From NCBI GenBank assembly GCA_023426935.1, contig JAEZBR010000068.1, positions 1 to 29,197 on the forward strand: a stretch of 29,197 nt of DNA. Direction: 5' to 3'. The notes under the pieces were generated by a model. That model was not told the origin of the DNA. It made no database searches and saw only the letters and a list, made by a program, of their open reading frames with translations. The stretch comes from Bacillota bacterium (lineage in GTDB: Bacteria > Bacillota_I > Bacilli_A > Erysipelotrichales > Erysipelotrichaceae). Shown here one piece after another: positions 16,805-25,726 of the stretch (positions are counted from its first letter, which is position 1; the number at the start of each line of letters is the position of its first letter). Both the position numbers and the translations under genes were made by a program.

Positions 16805-17438
16805 TGCCGAACATAATCCGGCCAAGTCTTAGCATCGTACTGCCACATTCCAAAGCGATTGGATAATCTTCACTCATTCCCATTGATAGGGTGGTAAAGT
16901 TAATATTTGCTTGCTTAAAATTCTGATATTTGTCAAAAAGTTCTTTACCCTCAGTAAAGACTTTTTTTATCGCGACGGTATCTTTTGTGTGCGGTCCGAT
17001 GACCATTAGGCCCTTAATGATTATCTGATTTAAGTTATCGGCATCTTTCAAGAAGGCGTCCAATTCTTCTACCGAAATTCCAAACTTCGTTTCTTCTTTG
17101 GCAATATTAACTTGGATTAAAACCGGCATGATTTTATTTTGTTTGATAGCTTCCTTATTAATATCTTGTAATAATTTTAGACTATCAACTGACTGAATAA
17201 GGGAACAGTACTTGACCGCATATTTTACTTTGTTTGTCTGAAGATGACCGATTAACTGCCAATTGATTCCCGGCATATTATTCTTTTGTTTACTGATTAA
17301 TTCCTGAACTCGATTTTCTCCGAAGACTCTAAAACCCTGATCGTAGAGTAGCTTAATCTCCGCAAGGGAATGATTTTTTGTTACGACTACGATCTTATCT
17401 TTATTTTTTTCTAACAGGGAATTCATTGGAAAGTTCAT
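16794..17438 (-). CDS. YggS/PLPBP-family PLP homeostasis protein
   Basis: 214-residue pyridoxal-5'-phosphate-binding protein of the YggS/PROSC/YlmE family, which keeps vitamin B6 and amino-acid pools balanced and is not a catalyst. The PLP lysine is K21 in VVVTKNHS. Other hallmarks are FGENRVQEL, WQLIGHLQTNKVKY, VLIQVNIAKEETKFG, GLMVIGP, TLSMGMSEDYPIALECGSTMLRLGR and a C-terminal IMFG. It is the only gene on this strand in the first 24 kb. The leader predicted from its promoter is about 9 nt, with only a poor ribosome site (AAAAGAG touching the ATG). An in-frame ATG 4 codons in is an alternative start. Confidence 0.93.
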   Translation of the reverse strand: MNFPMNSLLEKNKDKIVVVTKNHSLAEIKLLYDQGFRVFGENRVQELISKQKNNMPGINWQLIGHLQTNKVKYAVKYCSLIQSVDSLKLLQDINKEAIKQNKIMPVLIQVNIAKEETKFGISVEELDAFLKDADNLNQIIIKGLMVIGPHTKDTVAIKKVFTEGKELFDKYQNFKQANINFTTLSMGMSEDYPIALECGSTMLRLGRIMFGITL

Positions 17439-17453
17439 CTCTTTTGCTCAACT

Positions 17454-17482
17454 ACCATAGCATTATTACAGGTTAATTACAA
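17454..17482 (-). promoter_or_regulatory. Promoter of yggS
   Basis: On the minus strand TTGTAA (17482-17477) and TATGGT (17459-17454) are 17 bp apart, with TG one base before the -10 (extended -10). Transcription start is expected about 9 nt before the ATG. Confidence 0.5.
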
Positions 17483-17505
17483 GAATGTAAATATTGTGGT
17501 TCTTG

Positions 17506-17514
17506 TGATAAATA
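17506..17514 (+). promoter_or_regulatory. Promoter of the DUF pair-deoC-nagA operon
   Basis: TGATAAATA is an extended -10 candidate with a poor -35 (TGTAAA at 17486-17491). The start would be near 17521, right before AGGAGG (17523-17528). It is back-to-back with the yggS promoter in a 95-base divergent region, so shared control is possible. Confidence 0.35.
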
Positions 17515-17533
17515 GTCTTGATAGGAGGACACA

Positions 17534-17914
17534 ATGCCAATAATAAAAGCTGACGATGAAAACGAACTTATTCATCAGTACGAAAAAGGTGGATTAGTTA
17601 TTCTGCTGAATGATGTTGAATACTTAAACAAACAGACGGATAACATTCTCAAAGAATTGGAATGGGTTGAAACGGATGATGAAGTTATTTTTAAACTTTA
17701 TCAGATTCCTTTAAGTTATCCGTATGTTGATCAAAAAACGCTGATTAAGGATATTTTGAGCTTGGTAAAAACCTATTACCAACAGCGAAAAATTCGCAGC
17801 GAAAGCGATAATGAACTAATTATGCGGTTAACTAAAGCCTTCAAAGAAAATCACGGGATACTGGATCATTATTTCTTTAAAATCTTGGAGGAAAATAATG
17901 TTACCGGGGAATAA
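17534..17914 (+). CDS. DUF6323-like protein, function unknown
   Basis: 126-residue soluble protein, acidic and helical, without signal peptide or membrane segment. The layout IILLNDVEYL near the N-terminus, then KLYQIPLSYPYVDQKTLIKD, a YYQQRK helix, and a C-terminal LIMRLTKAFKENHGILDHY region resembles the DUF6323 family as I remember it. The assignment rests on pattern memory, not a search. It overlaps the next gene by 17 bases and shares its message, with a strong AGGAGG ribosome site. In Bacillota, DUF6323 genes are, to my knowledge, followed by DUF6179 genes, which matches what is seen here. Function unknown. Confidence 0.6.
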   Translation: MPIIKADDENELIHQYEKGGLVILLNDVEYLNKQTDNILKELEWVETDDEVIFKLYQIPLSYPYVDQKTLIKDILSLVKTYYQQRKIRSESDNELIMRLTKAFKENHGILDHYFFKILEENNVTGE

Positions 17915-19088
17915 ACATTCTGATTCCTTTCTTGAGACGCTAATTAAGGTTAGAAAAGAAAACATTCTCAACGAGAGCGAATATGTCAATTACCAGAATG
18001 AATTTAAGATAATGGTCAAGCAACAAGTGTTAACCTTCAATCACGGTCAGAGCAGTTCCTTAAGCAATGATGATTATTCAAGAATCGTCCATAATTTGGA
18101 TTACATAATTGTCTATGGAATTGATTGGAAACAGAATATTAAATATATGAAATCGCTAGGCTTGTTTCACTTGCAGTATCAACTTATGCAATTAAAAAAT
18201 TCTTATCAAAAATTGGTGAGCGAGATTATATATGTTCCCTCCTATCAATTTATGCAGGTCGTTTATGAACAATATCCCCGTTTTCTTAAGAAACTAAGTG
18301 CCAGTATTACCAATTACGGGGTTTATGATGAAGACTTCGATTATCCTTTATTGGATGGCTTAAGTATGGATCATCATAATTATGGTTTGAAGAGTATTCA
18401 ACTCGCCCAGTATTATTTAGATCGTTTGATGGCCGAAAATGAACTGTTGAAAAATTTCAAGAACGATACCAATTGGTTCTTCACTTCCTTCCAACAACTA
18501 AATAAGTTACCGCAAGATTTGGCAATGAATGGCAGTGCTCTGTGTTTAGTGGTCAGTGCAATTCATTATCAATTGCAGCAGCAGTTTAATTTGAGAATTA
18601 AGGCGGAATTACTAAAAGAATTACATGAAGCTGATTTCAAACAATATTTATCTAAAGTGTTGAAACAATTTTCATTCACGATGCCATATGATTACGAGGA
18701 TTTATTGCATCTTTATCAGGGATTCTGTCAAAGAAAACTACTAATTCCCGACTCAAAGTATAAAATAACGGTCAAAGAATTTATCAGTCGTGATGATTCT
18801 TTACCAAACTATGAATATCGAAAGATCTTAACGCATTTATTGAAATTAAATCAGATGGAAAGAGTAGATTATTTAAGTAGGAATAAATTAGACGGGAATG
18901 ATCTTATTGACCTTTTAGACAATGAAATTCTGGATTATAACTTTGCTAAAGTATATTTTAAATCATTCACCATAAACGAACTTAGGGGACTGATGCGTAA
19001 AGAAAATATCGATGAATTCTATGATTCCAGCAATAATGGTTGGGAAAAAGCTTTAATAGACCGTTATAATGAGATAAAGGTGGAATGA
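17898..19088 (+). CDS. DUF6179-like protein, function unknown
   Basis: 396-residue, mainly helical cytoplasmic protein. Notable stretches: FNHGQSSSLSNDDYSRIVHNLDYII near the N-terminus, a tyrosine/glutamine-rich helical middle (FLKKLSASITNYGVYDEDF, DYPLLDGLS), and a C-terminal leucine-rich region ending YNEIKVE. The HGQSSSL segment and overall order resemble DUF6179, the usual neighbour of DUF6323; memory-based, moderate confidence. GGAGG within the upstream gene gives the start at 17898. It overlaps deoC at its 3' end (ATGA), so its expression is tied to carbon catabolism genes. No catalytic motif recognised. Confidence 0.6.
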   Translation: MLPGNKHSDSFLETLIKVRKENILNESEYVNYQNEFKIMVKQQVLTFNHGQSSSLSNDDYSRIVHNLDYIIVYGIDWKQNIKYMKSLGLFHLQYQLMQLKNSYQKLVSEIIYVPSYQFMQVVYEQYPRFLKKLSASITNYGVYDEDFDYPLLDGLSMDHHNYGLKSIQLAQYYLDRLMAENELLKNFKNDTNWFFTSFQQLNKLPQDLAMNGSALCLVVSAIHYQLQQQFNLRIKAELLKELHEADFKQYLSKVLKQFSFTMPYDYEDLLHLYQGFCQRKLLIPDSKYKITVKEFISRDDSLPNYEYRKILTHLLKLNQMERVDYLSRNKLDGNDLIDLLDNEILDYNFAKVYFKSFTINELRGLMRKENIDEFYDSSNNGWEKALIDRYNEIKVE

Positions 19089-19090
19089 AC

Positions 19091-19774
19091 ATGTTAGAAC
19101 AAACTTTAGCGCAGATGATTGATCATACTTTACTTAAACCGGATGCATCCGATGAACAACTAAGGATTTTGTGTGATCAATGCAAGGAATATCATTTTAA
19201 GATGGCCGCGATCAATTCCGGAGTGACCAGAAAAGTTGCCGAATTTCTTAAGGGCAGTGAAGTGCATGTCGGTGCGGCAATCAGCTTCCCTTTCGGAACT
19301 AATACGATAGAAGCGAAAGTTTTTGAGACGAAAGATGCAATCCTAAACGGGGCTAACGAAATTGATTATGTCCTCAATCTTGCAAAACTTAAGGCTCATG
19401 ATTTAGTTTATATCGAAAATGAAATGCGGCAGATAAAAGAAGTGACACAACCAAATAAAATAATCCTGAAGGTCATCTTTGAGAACTGCTATTTAGCAAA
19501 AGAAGATATCGTCAATGCTTGTAAGGTAGCCCTTCAAGTTAAGCCAGATTTCATTAAAACTTCGACCGGATATGGAACTTACGGTGCCCGAAAAGAAGAT
19601 GTTAAGTTAATGAAAGAAATGGTAGGCAATCAGATTCAAATCAAGGCGGCCGGAGGGATTCGAAACTTAACCGAGGCTTTAGATTTTATTAATTTAGGCG
19701 CGAGCCGAATCGGAACCTCACATGGAGTCGAAATAATAAAGGAGCTAAGAGAAAATGAAATATCTATTAAGTAA
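19091..19774 (+). CDS. deoC: Deoxyribose-phosphate aldolase
   Basis: 227-residue class I aldolase converting 2-deoxyribose-5-phosphate to glyceraldehyde-3-phosphate and acetaldehyde, the last step of deoxynucleoside catabolism. The Schiff-base lysine is in FIKTSTGYG (K156 from this start). The catalytic aspartate is in NEIDYVLN and the relay lysine in ILKVIFENC. The C-terminal phosphate-binding segment is IKAAGGIRNL plus LGASRIGTSHGVE. Two starts are possible: ATG 19085 overlapping the previous stop, or ATG 19091, which has better spacing from AAAGGTGG and is preferred. No deoB or phosphorylase gene is in view. It overlaps nagA by 20 bases. Confidence 0.95.
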   Translation: MLEQTLAQMIDHTLLKPDASDEQLRILCDQCKEYHFKMAAINSGVTRKVAEFLKGSEVHVGAAISFPFGTNTIEAKVFETKDAILNGANEIDYVLNLAKLKAHDLVYIENEMRQIKEVTQPNKIILKVIFENCYLAKEDIVNACKVALQVKPDFIKTSTGYGTYGARKEDVKLMKEMVGNQIQIKAAGGIRNLTEALDFINLGASRIGTSHGVEIIKELRENEISIK

Positions 19775-20909
19775 TGCGCATATCGTTTTGGACGACCAGA
19801 CCGAGATTCTACAGGGCAGTATTCTAATCGAAGACGGAATGGTTAAAAAAGTATTTTCGCAGGCAGAATCTTTACCTGAGGTAGAAAATATCGATCTTGA
19901 TGGTAAGACTATTTACCCTGGGTTTATTGACTTGCATATTCATGGTGCGATGGGTTATGACTTTATAACCGGCGGAAAAGCCATCGAAGCGGCCAGCGAT
20001 AATTTAGCTAAAGACGGGACAACGGCTTTCTTGGCTTCGCTGACAGTTCTTTCACCCAACCAGACCTTAGCGACTTTAGAAAGCCTTCAGACGCACCAAG
20101 AGACCGGAGCAACTTGTCTAGGTGTTCATATGGAAGGACCATATCTGAGCAAAGAATATAAGGCCTTAATGGATGAAAGATATTTAAGAGACCCGAGTAT
20201 TGAAGAAACCGACGAAATGATTAAAGCCAGTGGAAATATGATTAAAACGATGACGATCGCTCCGGAACTAAAAGGAATGGATGCTTTTATTCCTTATTTA
20301 GTTTCCAAACAGATTATTCCGATGATTGGACATACGGCGGCTACTTGTCGGGAAGCTTTACAGGAGTTGGCATTAGGCGCGAAAGGATTCACCCATTTCT
20401 ATAACGCGATGAGCCAGCATACTCATCGCAATCCTGGATGTGTTACCGCTGGATTTTTAGCAACTGATAATTATAAAGAAATGATCTGTGATGGCTTTCA
20501 TACAGACCCCGATGTGGTCAGAATGACTTATAAATATTTAGGTCCGAAACAGATTATCTTAATCACCGATGCGATGCTGGGCAAGGGTCTAAATGATGGA
20601 GATTATGTTTTCTCCGGGTTAAATTGTCATAAGGAAGGAATTCATGTCCGCGTTAAAGAGACCGGTCGAATCGCCGGCAGTGCTTTCGGTATGATTGACG
20701 CTTTCCGGTTTATTAAACAATTGGTAAAACCTACCGCTCCGGAATTATGCGCGTTATCATCCGGTAATGCGGCTAAACTGATCGGAGACAATAAGCGGGG
20801 AAATCTGCATGAAGGAAGTTATGCGGATCTGGTGATTATGGATAAGAACGATCAGGTTCTTGCGACGCTGAATCATGGTGAAGTTATCTATGATTATCGG
20901 CTTCGCTAG
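19755..20909 (+). CDS. nagA: N-acetylglucosamine-6-phosphate deacetylase
   Basis: 384-residue amidohydrolase that removes acetate from GlcNAc-6-phosphate, feeding amino sugars from peptidoglycan or glycans into glycolysis. Metal and catalytic residues are visible: HIH (H61, H63) in IDLHIHGAMG, E126 in HMEGPYLS, H192 in MIGHTAA, H213 in THFYNAM, H248 in DGFHTD and D271 in LITDAML. GRIAGSAFGM replaces the usual LAGSxLxM, within family variation. AAAGGAG lies within the end of deoC. Grouping deoC and nagA with two unknown proteins suggests a shared salvage role for sugars derived from nucleic acid and cell wall. Confidence 0.95.
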   Translation: MKYLLSNAHIVLDDQTEILQGSILIEDGMVKKVFSQAESLPEVENIDLDGKTIYPGFIDLHIHGAMGYDFITGGKAIEAASDNLAKDGTTAFLASLTVLSPNQTLATLESLQTHQETGATCLGVHMEGPYLSKEYKALMDERYLRDPSIEETDEMIKASGNMIKTMTIAPELKGMDAFIPYLVSKQIIPMIGHTAATCREALQELALGAKGFTHFYNAMSQHTHRNPGCVTAGFLATDNYKEMICDGFHTDPDVVRMTYKYLGPKQIILITDAMLGKGLNDGDYVFSGLNCHKEGIHVRVKETGRIAGSAFGMIDAFRFIKQLVKPTAPELCALSSGNAAKLIGDNKRGNLHEGSYADLVIMDKNDQVLATLNHGEVIYDYRLR

Positions 20910-20912
20910 CAT

Positions 20913-20941
20913 TTGAATCGGTTTGATAATAAGCATAAAAT
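20913..20941 (+). promoter_or_regulatory. Promoter of the ABC exporter pair
   Basis: TTGAAT (20913-20918), 17-bp spacer, TAAAAT (20936-20941), placed only 3 nt after the nagA stop. GAGG precedes the ATG at 20966. No terminator is visible between nagA and this promoter, so read-through from nagA is likely. Confidence 0.6.
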
Positions 20942-20965
20942 ATTATCGTTAGATTTGAGGTAAAT

Positions 20966-22702
20966 ATGTATAGTCTATTAAGAAAGTATACGAAGGATGG
21001 TTTGTGGGCAGCAATCTTTGGTCCTGTATTTGTGTTGGCCGAAGTTGTTTTCGATGCGGGAATTCCCTACGTAATGTCTTTAATTATCGATGTTGGAATT
21101 AATCAAAAGGGCGGAGATTTGAATTATATTATCAACGCCGGATTCTGGATGGTGTTATTAGCCTTAGGTGCCGGAATCTGTGGAGCGTTATCCGGCTGGC
21201 TTTCTTCGATTGCTTCCGCGAGATTTGTACGAAATATTCGTTTAGCAATCTATTCAAAGATTCAAACCTATAGTTTTAAAAGTATTGAAAAATTTCCCGT
21301 ACCATCTGTGGTCATGCGTTTAACGACAGACATGCGGATGATGCGATTAGCTTATGTGGCAATCGTCAGATTATTGATCAGAGCCCCTAGCAATCTATTA
21401 ATCAGTTTGTTCATGGTCTACCGGATGAATAACCGTTTAGCGGGAATTTTTGCGATTGCGATTCCGATTTTAGCGACCGGATTCTATTTCATGACAATTA
21501 AAGCTCATCCGCGATTTGTGACGATGATGGGTAAATACGATCAGCTAAACAGTGATCTGGAAGAAGATTTGGAAGGAATTCGCGTTGTTAAGACTTTCGT
21601 TCGGGAAAAATACGAGGAAGAGAAATTTAAAAAAGTCTCTTGGACGGTAACTTTGGCGCAACGTTATGCCGAAAGTTTAGTCTTATTAACACAGCCGTTC
21701 TTTGAATTAGTTATGTATGCCTGCATGATTGCGATTGCCTGGTTTGGTGGTAATTTGATTATTCAGGGAAATATGACGACTGGTGTTTTTATGAGTTATC
21801 TAGCTTATGTCAGAGCAATCTTGTTCTCTTTGATGATGTTGTCTAACGGCTTGATGCAGATTGTCATGGCACAAGCTTCTGTTGACCGAGCCAATGAATT
21901 GTTAAACGAAGAAACGGATATTACTGATGATAAAAATGATGTAGATTTAAATCTTGAAGATGGTTCTTTAGAATTTAGAAATGTTAATTTCCGTTATGAT
22001 TCAAAGTCCGAAAATGAAGCTTTGACCGGGATTAATCTTAAAATCCCCAGCGGTAAAGTTGTAGGTATCATCGGACCGACCGGAGCCGGGAAGTCAACTT
22101 TAGTTCAACTGATTCCGCGACTATATGATGTATCAGCCGGAGAAGTATTAGTCGGCGGTCATAATGTCAAAGATTATAAACTGAATAAATTAAGGGAAGA
22201 AGTATCGATGGTTTTACAAAAGAATACTTTATTCTCGGGAACGATTGAGGATAATTTAAAATGGGGCAATTCCAAAGCCAGCAAGGAAGAAATAACCAAG
22301 GCAGCCACATATGCGCAAGCCGAGGAATTTATTCAACATCTACCAGAAGGATATAAGACCGAATTAGGTCAAGGTGGCGTTAATGTTTCCGGGGGACAGA
22401 AACAAAGATTATGTATCGCCAGAGCCTTATTGAAACATCCGAAAATTATTATTTTGGACGATTCAACTTCCGCGGTGGATACCGATACCGATCGAAGAAT
22501 TCAACTAGCTTTAAAAGAAAAGTTAACGGATATGACCACGATTATCATTGCCCAACGGATTACCTCGGTTTTACATGCCGACATGATTGTGATCATGGAT
22601 GAAGGAAAGATTGTTGATAAAGGCACACATGATGAATTATTAAAACGCAATACCATGTATCAGGATCTCTATCATACGCAGATGGGAGGAGTAGGCCAAT
22701 GA
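20966..22702 (+). CDS. ABC exporter half-transporter, degenerate-site subunit
   Basis: 578-residue half-transporter: six transmembrane helices (about residues 1-310) fused to an ATPase domain, of the BmrC/LmrC/TM287 type that exports drugs, lipids or peptides. Walker A GPTGAGKS is at residues 370-377, signature VSGGQ at 474-478 and Walker B IIILDDSTSAVD. The residue after the Walker B Asp498 is Asp499 instead of catalytic Glu, the mark of the non-catalytic subunit in heterodimeric exporters. The D-loop and switch His region (IIIAQRIT) is altered: Gln replaces the usual His. It overlaps the partner gene by ATGA. The substrate is not evident. Confidence 0.92.
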   Translation: MYSLLRKYTKDGLWAAIFGPVFVLAEVVFDAGIPYVMSLIIDVGINQKGGDLNYIINAGFWMVLLALGAGICGALSGWLSSIASARFVRNIRLAIYSKIQTYSFKSIEKFPVPSVVMRLTTDMRMMRLAYVAIVRLLIRAPSNLLISLFMVYRMNNRLAGIFAIAIPILATGFYFMTIKAHPRFVTMMGKYDQLNSDLEEDLEGIRVVKTFVREKYEEEKFKKVSWTVTLAQRYAESLVLLTQPFFELVMYACMIAIAWFGGNLIIQGNMTTGVFMSYLAYVRAILFSLMMLSNGLMQIVMAQASVDRANELLNEETDITDDKNDVDLNLEDGSLEFRNVNFRYDSKSENEALTGINLKIPSGKVVGIIGPTGAGKSTLVQLIPRLYDVSAGEVLVGGHNVKDYKLNKLREEVSMVLQKNTLFSGTIEDNLKWGNSKASKEEITKAATYAQAEEFIQHLPEGYKTELGQGGVNVSGGQKQRLCIARALLKHPKIIILDDSTSAVDTDTDRRIQLALKEKLTDMTTIIIAQRITSVLHADMIVIMDEGKIVDKGTHDELLKRNTMYQDLYHTQMGGVGQ

Positions 22703-24585
22703 GCGAAAGACATTATCGCCAGATCCGCAGTGCCAGAGCCCACAATATAAAAGGAACACTGGCTAGAACCTTCCAATATTTAAAAGCATATGGAATCAAG
22801 ATTTGGATTGTTTTGATCGCCATCGTCATTTCATCGCTTACCGGAGTTATCAGTTCGTATTTCTTCACTCCCATTATTAATAATTATATTGTTCCATATA
22901 TTGGAAGTCAGAATCCAGACACGACTAATTTTATCAAGATGTTAGGATTGATGGGAGTCGTTTATTTATTAGGAGTCATCTCTACTTTTACCTATCGAAA
23001 ATTAATCTCGATTATCAGCACGGGGGTATTGAATGATCTAAGAAAAGAATTATTCAATAAAATGCAGGAATTACCGATTAAGTTTTTTGATACGCATACT
23101 CATGGTCAGATGATGATTTATTATACTAATGATATCGATACGATCCGACCGATGATTGCAGAAACCTTCCCGCAGTTTCTGACGACGATATTAACTTTAG
23201 TTGGGACTTTTGTTATGATGGGCATCTTAAATCTTGAATTAATGTTAATTGTGGCCGTGATGTTAAGTATTATGATTCTGATAACCTATTTACTAGGGCA
23301 TAAATCGCAGAAATATTTTGCTTCTTTACAGCGCCAAGTATCGGACATCAATGGCTTTGTCGAAGAAATGTTCTCAGGGCAGAAAGTGATTAAAATCTTT
23401 AATCACGAAAAAGAATCGATTGAGGAGTTTACTAAACTGGACGATGCATTATATCGTTCGAGTGTCAGAACCAATACCTTCGCCTCAATGTTAATGCCAA
23501 TCAACGGGAATCTTTCATATCTGACCTATGCAGTAGTCGCCGTTTTGGGAGGCAAGTTATGTATGGATGGAAGCCTAAGCTTAGGTGCTTTGGCATCGTT
23601 CTTACTATATGTTCGTCAGTTTATGGGACCTATTAGTAACCTATCTCAACAGTTCAACGGTTTTATGATGGCTTTGGCCGGAGCGGAAAGAGCGTTTGCG
23701 CTAATGGACCAGCCAAGTGAAGTAGATAACGGTAAAATCACAATGACCAAAGTTATAAAGAATTCGGATGGTAAATTAGTACCTACGGATTCTAAGAGTG
23801 AATTATGGGCATGGAAAATTCCAACTAACGAAGGTTTTGAATTAAGAGAGTTTAAAGGTGATGTCGTTTTAGATAAGGTAAACTTCGGTTATAAAAAAGA
23901 TAAACCAATCTTGCATGATATCTCGCTTTTTGCTAAACCTGGTCAAAAGATTGCTTTTGTCGGAAGTACAGGAGCCGGTAAAACGACAATCACTAATTTA
24001 TTGAATCGGTTCTATGAAGTTAAAAACGGGTCGGTCAGATATGACGGTATCGAAATACAAGAAATAAAAAAGGCCGATCTCAGGCATTCAATCGGAATGG
24101 TATTACAGGATACGATTTTATTCTCGGGAAGCGTGATGGAAAATATTCGTTACGGTAATCTGAACGCAAAAGATGAGGAATGTATCGCGGCGGCTAAACG
24201 TTGCAATGCGGACTCTTTTATCAAGCGGTTACCGCAAGGATACCAGACCATATTAAGTGCGAATGGTGCCAATCTTTCGCAGGGACAAAGACAGCTATTA
24301 AATATTGCCCGTTGTGCAATTGCGGATCCTCCCGTCATGATTTTAGATGAGGCAACAAGTTCGATTGATACCCACACCGAGAAATTGATTGAAAACGGGA
24401 TGGATGAATTGATGAAGGGAAGAACGACTTTTGTGATTGCCCATCGACTCTCGACAGTTCGCAACGCCCAAGCAATTATTGTTTTGGAACATGGTAAGAT
24501 TGTCGAACGAGGCACCCATGAAAGCTTACTCAAACTTAAAGGGCGGTATTACCAACTTTATACCGGACAAGCTGAATTGGAGTAG
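22699..24585 (+). CDS. ABC exporter half-transporter, catalytic-site subunit
   Basis: 628-residue partner with six N-terminal transmembrane helices and an ATPase domain. Walker A GSTGAGKT is at 422-429, signature LSQGQ at 526-530 and Walker B MILDEATSSID with catalytic Glu551. The switch histidine is present (VIAHRLSTV), so this subunit carries the consensus machinery. An insertion of about 35 residues just before the ATPase domain (SDGKLVPTDSKSELWAWK region) makes it longer than its partner. Together with the upstream gene it forms an asymmetric exporter. It is convergent with the LysR gene 62 bases downstream. Confidence 0.93.
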   Translation: MSERHYRQIRSARAHNIKGTLARTFQYLKAYGIKIWIVLIAIVISSLTGVISSYFFTPIINNYIVPYIGSQNPDTTNFIKMLGLMGVVYLLGVISTFTYRKLISIISTGVLNDLRKELFNKMQELPIKFFDTHTHGQMMIYYTNDIDTIRPMIAETFPQFLTTILTLVGTFVMMGILNLELMLIVAVMLSIMILITYLLGHKSQKYFASLQRQVSDINGFVEEMFSGQKVIKIFNHEKESIEEFTKLDDALYRSSVRTNTFASMLMPINGNLSYLTYAVVAVLGGKLCMDGSLSLGALASFLLYVRQFMGPISNLSQQFNGFMMALAGAERAFALMDQPSEVDNGKITMTKVIKNSDGKLVPTDSKSELWAWKIPTNEGFELREFKGDVVLDKVNFGYKKDKPILHDISLFAKPGQKIAFVGSTGAGKTTITNLLNRFYEVKNGSVRYDGIEIQEIKKADLRHSIGMVLQDTILFSGSVMENIRYGNLNAKDEECIAAAKRCNADSFIKRLPQGYQTILSANGANLSQGQRQLLNIARCAIADPPVMILDEATSSIDTHTEKLIENGMDELMKGRTTFVIAHRLSTVRNAQAIIVLEHGKIVERGTHESLLKLKGRYYQLYTGQAELE

Positions 24586-24647
24586 AGAGGGAATAATTGA
24601 ATTATTTAAACGGTGCGCTATAATCTAGTTGCCAAATAACGAATTTA

Positions 24648-25568
24648 CTAAGAATCATTACGCTTTTGATAATCAAGCAGATGTTTAACAAATCTTTCAG
24701 GTAGACAATCCTGATCATTATTCGGAATGGTATTGAGATAGATGTTAATATGTACTGGGTCGGTAAAAGGAACCATCGCAATTCTTGGGTCCTCTTTGAG
24801 CAAGCATTTGGGCGACATGCTGATTCCGACATCGCTGGCGACTAGATCCAACATCGTGTCAAAACGATCGCATTCAATCGCAACGTTCGGACGATAGCCT
24901 TGAGCGTAGAATTCATCCGCAATCATATATTCGTCGAAGAAAACATGATTCAGATAAATCAGACGATTGCTAGTATATTCTTTCCAGGTAATAGTCTTAT
25001 GACTGCTTAAGGGATTATTCTTGGGCATGATGGCATAGAATTGATCCTCGCACCATTTAACCTTACGAATACTATTAGGATAACCGTTAGTTCTTTCGAG
25101 GGGAATTAGATATGGTGAAAGTAACTCACTGGTAATCGCAACATCGGCTCGCCCTTCCAGTAAATCGGAAAGAGCTCGATTAGTATGCCTAGTCTTAATG
25201 GTTACGCGTAATTGATTGTCATAATGAATGTTCAAAAAAGAAATCAAAGGCTTACTAAGCCCGTGATTAAGGATACCGTCGGTGAGAATCAGTCTTAATT
25301 CGTTGGCGGGGGAATGATCATTCATGGCTTTCTTCAATTGCGAATAATCTTGAAGAATCTGGGAATTATGTAAGGCGAAAATCTTGCCTGCTTCGGTTAA
25401 AGAGATGCGATGTTTACTACGATCAAATAGGGTAGCATGCACTTCCATTTCAAGCTTACTGATCTGTTTAGATAAGGCAGATTGGGAAATAGCTAGCTCC
25501 TTAGAAGCTAAGGTAAAGCTCTCGTTTTTGGCTACAGAATCAAAACACTGAAGTTGGAATAAATCCAT
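24648..25568 (-). CDS. LysR-family transcriptional regulator
   Basis: 306-residue LysR-type regulator. The N-terminal winged helix is clear (SFTLASKELAISQSALSKQISKLE, then LFDRSKHRISLTEAGKIF), followed by a two-lobed effector domain (ELRLILTDGILN, GRADVAITSELL, DVGISMSPKCLL). AAAGGAG lies 5 bases before the ATG. It is transcribed away from the lysine-rich-tail gene, with a dyad in between. LysR regulators usually control a divergent neighbour, but that gene is not a metabolic enzyme. The convergent ABC exporter is another possible target. Effector unknown. Confidence 0.92.
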   Translation of the reverse strand: MDLFQLQCFDSVAKNESFTLASKELAISQSALSKQISKLEMEVHATLFDRSKHRISLTEAGKIFALHNSQILQDYSQLKKAMNDHSPANELRLILTDGILNHGLSKPLISFLNIHYDNQLRVTIKTRHTNRALSDLLEGRADVAITSELLSPYLIPLERTNGYPNSIRKVKWCEDQFYAIMPKNNPLSSHKTITWKEYTSNRLIYLNHVFFDEYMIADEFYAQGYRPNVAIECDRFDTMLDLVASDVGISMSPKCLLKEDPRIAMVPFTDPVHINIYLNTIPNNDQDCLPERFVKHLLDYQKRNDS

Positions 25569-25600
25569 ATAAGTGGCTCCTTTTCCAAACCGGGAAATCT

Positions 25601-25626
25601 CAGAATTGCGAATGAATCCTATTCTG
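25601..25626. promoter_or_regulatory. Dyad in the LysR upstream region (candidate operator)
   Basis: CAGAAT (25601-25606) and ATTCTG (25621-25626) form a perfect 6-bp inverted repeat separated by 14 bases, about 33 bases upstream of the LysR start. Size and position fit a LysR autoregulatory site, although the classic T-N11-A core is only loosely matched. Confidence 0.35.
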
Positions 25627-25694
25627 AAATTGGACTGTATATTCTATAGTAGAAAGATAACATTCCAAACAGCGAAAGCACAAGGGGGAATATC

Positions 25695-25704
25695 TGTATA
25701 TAAT
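25695..25704 (+). promoter_or_regulatory. Probable -10 region of the lysine-tail gene
   Basis: TATAAT (25699-25704) with a TG dinucleotide at 25695-25696. No convincing -35 box. Start expected near 25711, 16 bases before the ATG; the ribosome site is weak (GTAGGT). Confidence 0.4.
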
Positions 25705-25726
25705 TACTACAAGTAGGTACAAGAAA

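Noticed and set aside
24150..24533. 127-codon minus-strand ORF inside the second ABC exporter gene
   Set aside because: It is the antisense of the conserved ATPase domain; the plus-strand frame carries all the motifs.
24586..24647. AATAAT-TGA-ATTATT hairpin as terminator between the ABC exporter and LysR genes
   Set aside because: An all-A/T 6-bp stem without a T tract is too weak to call.
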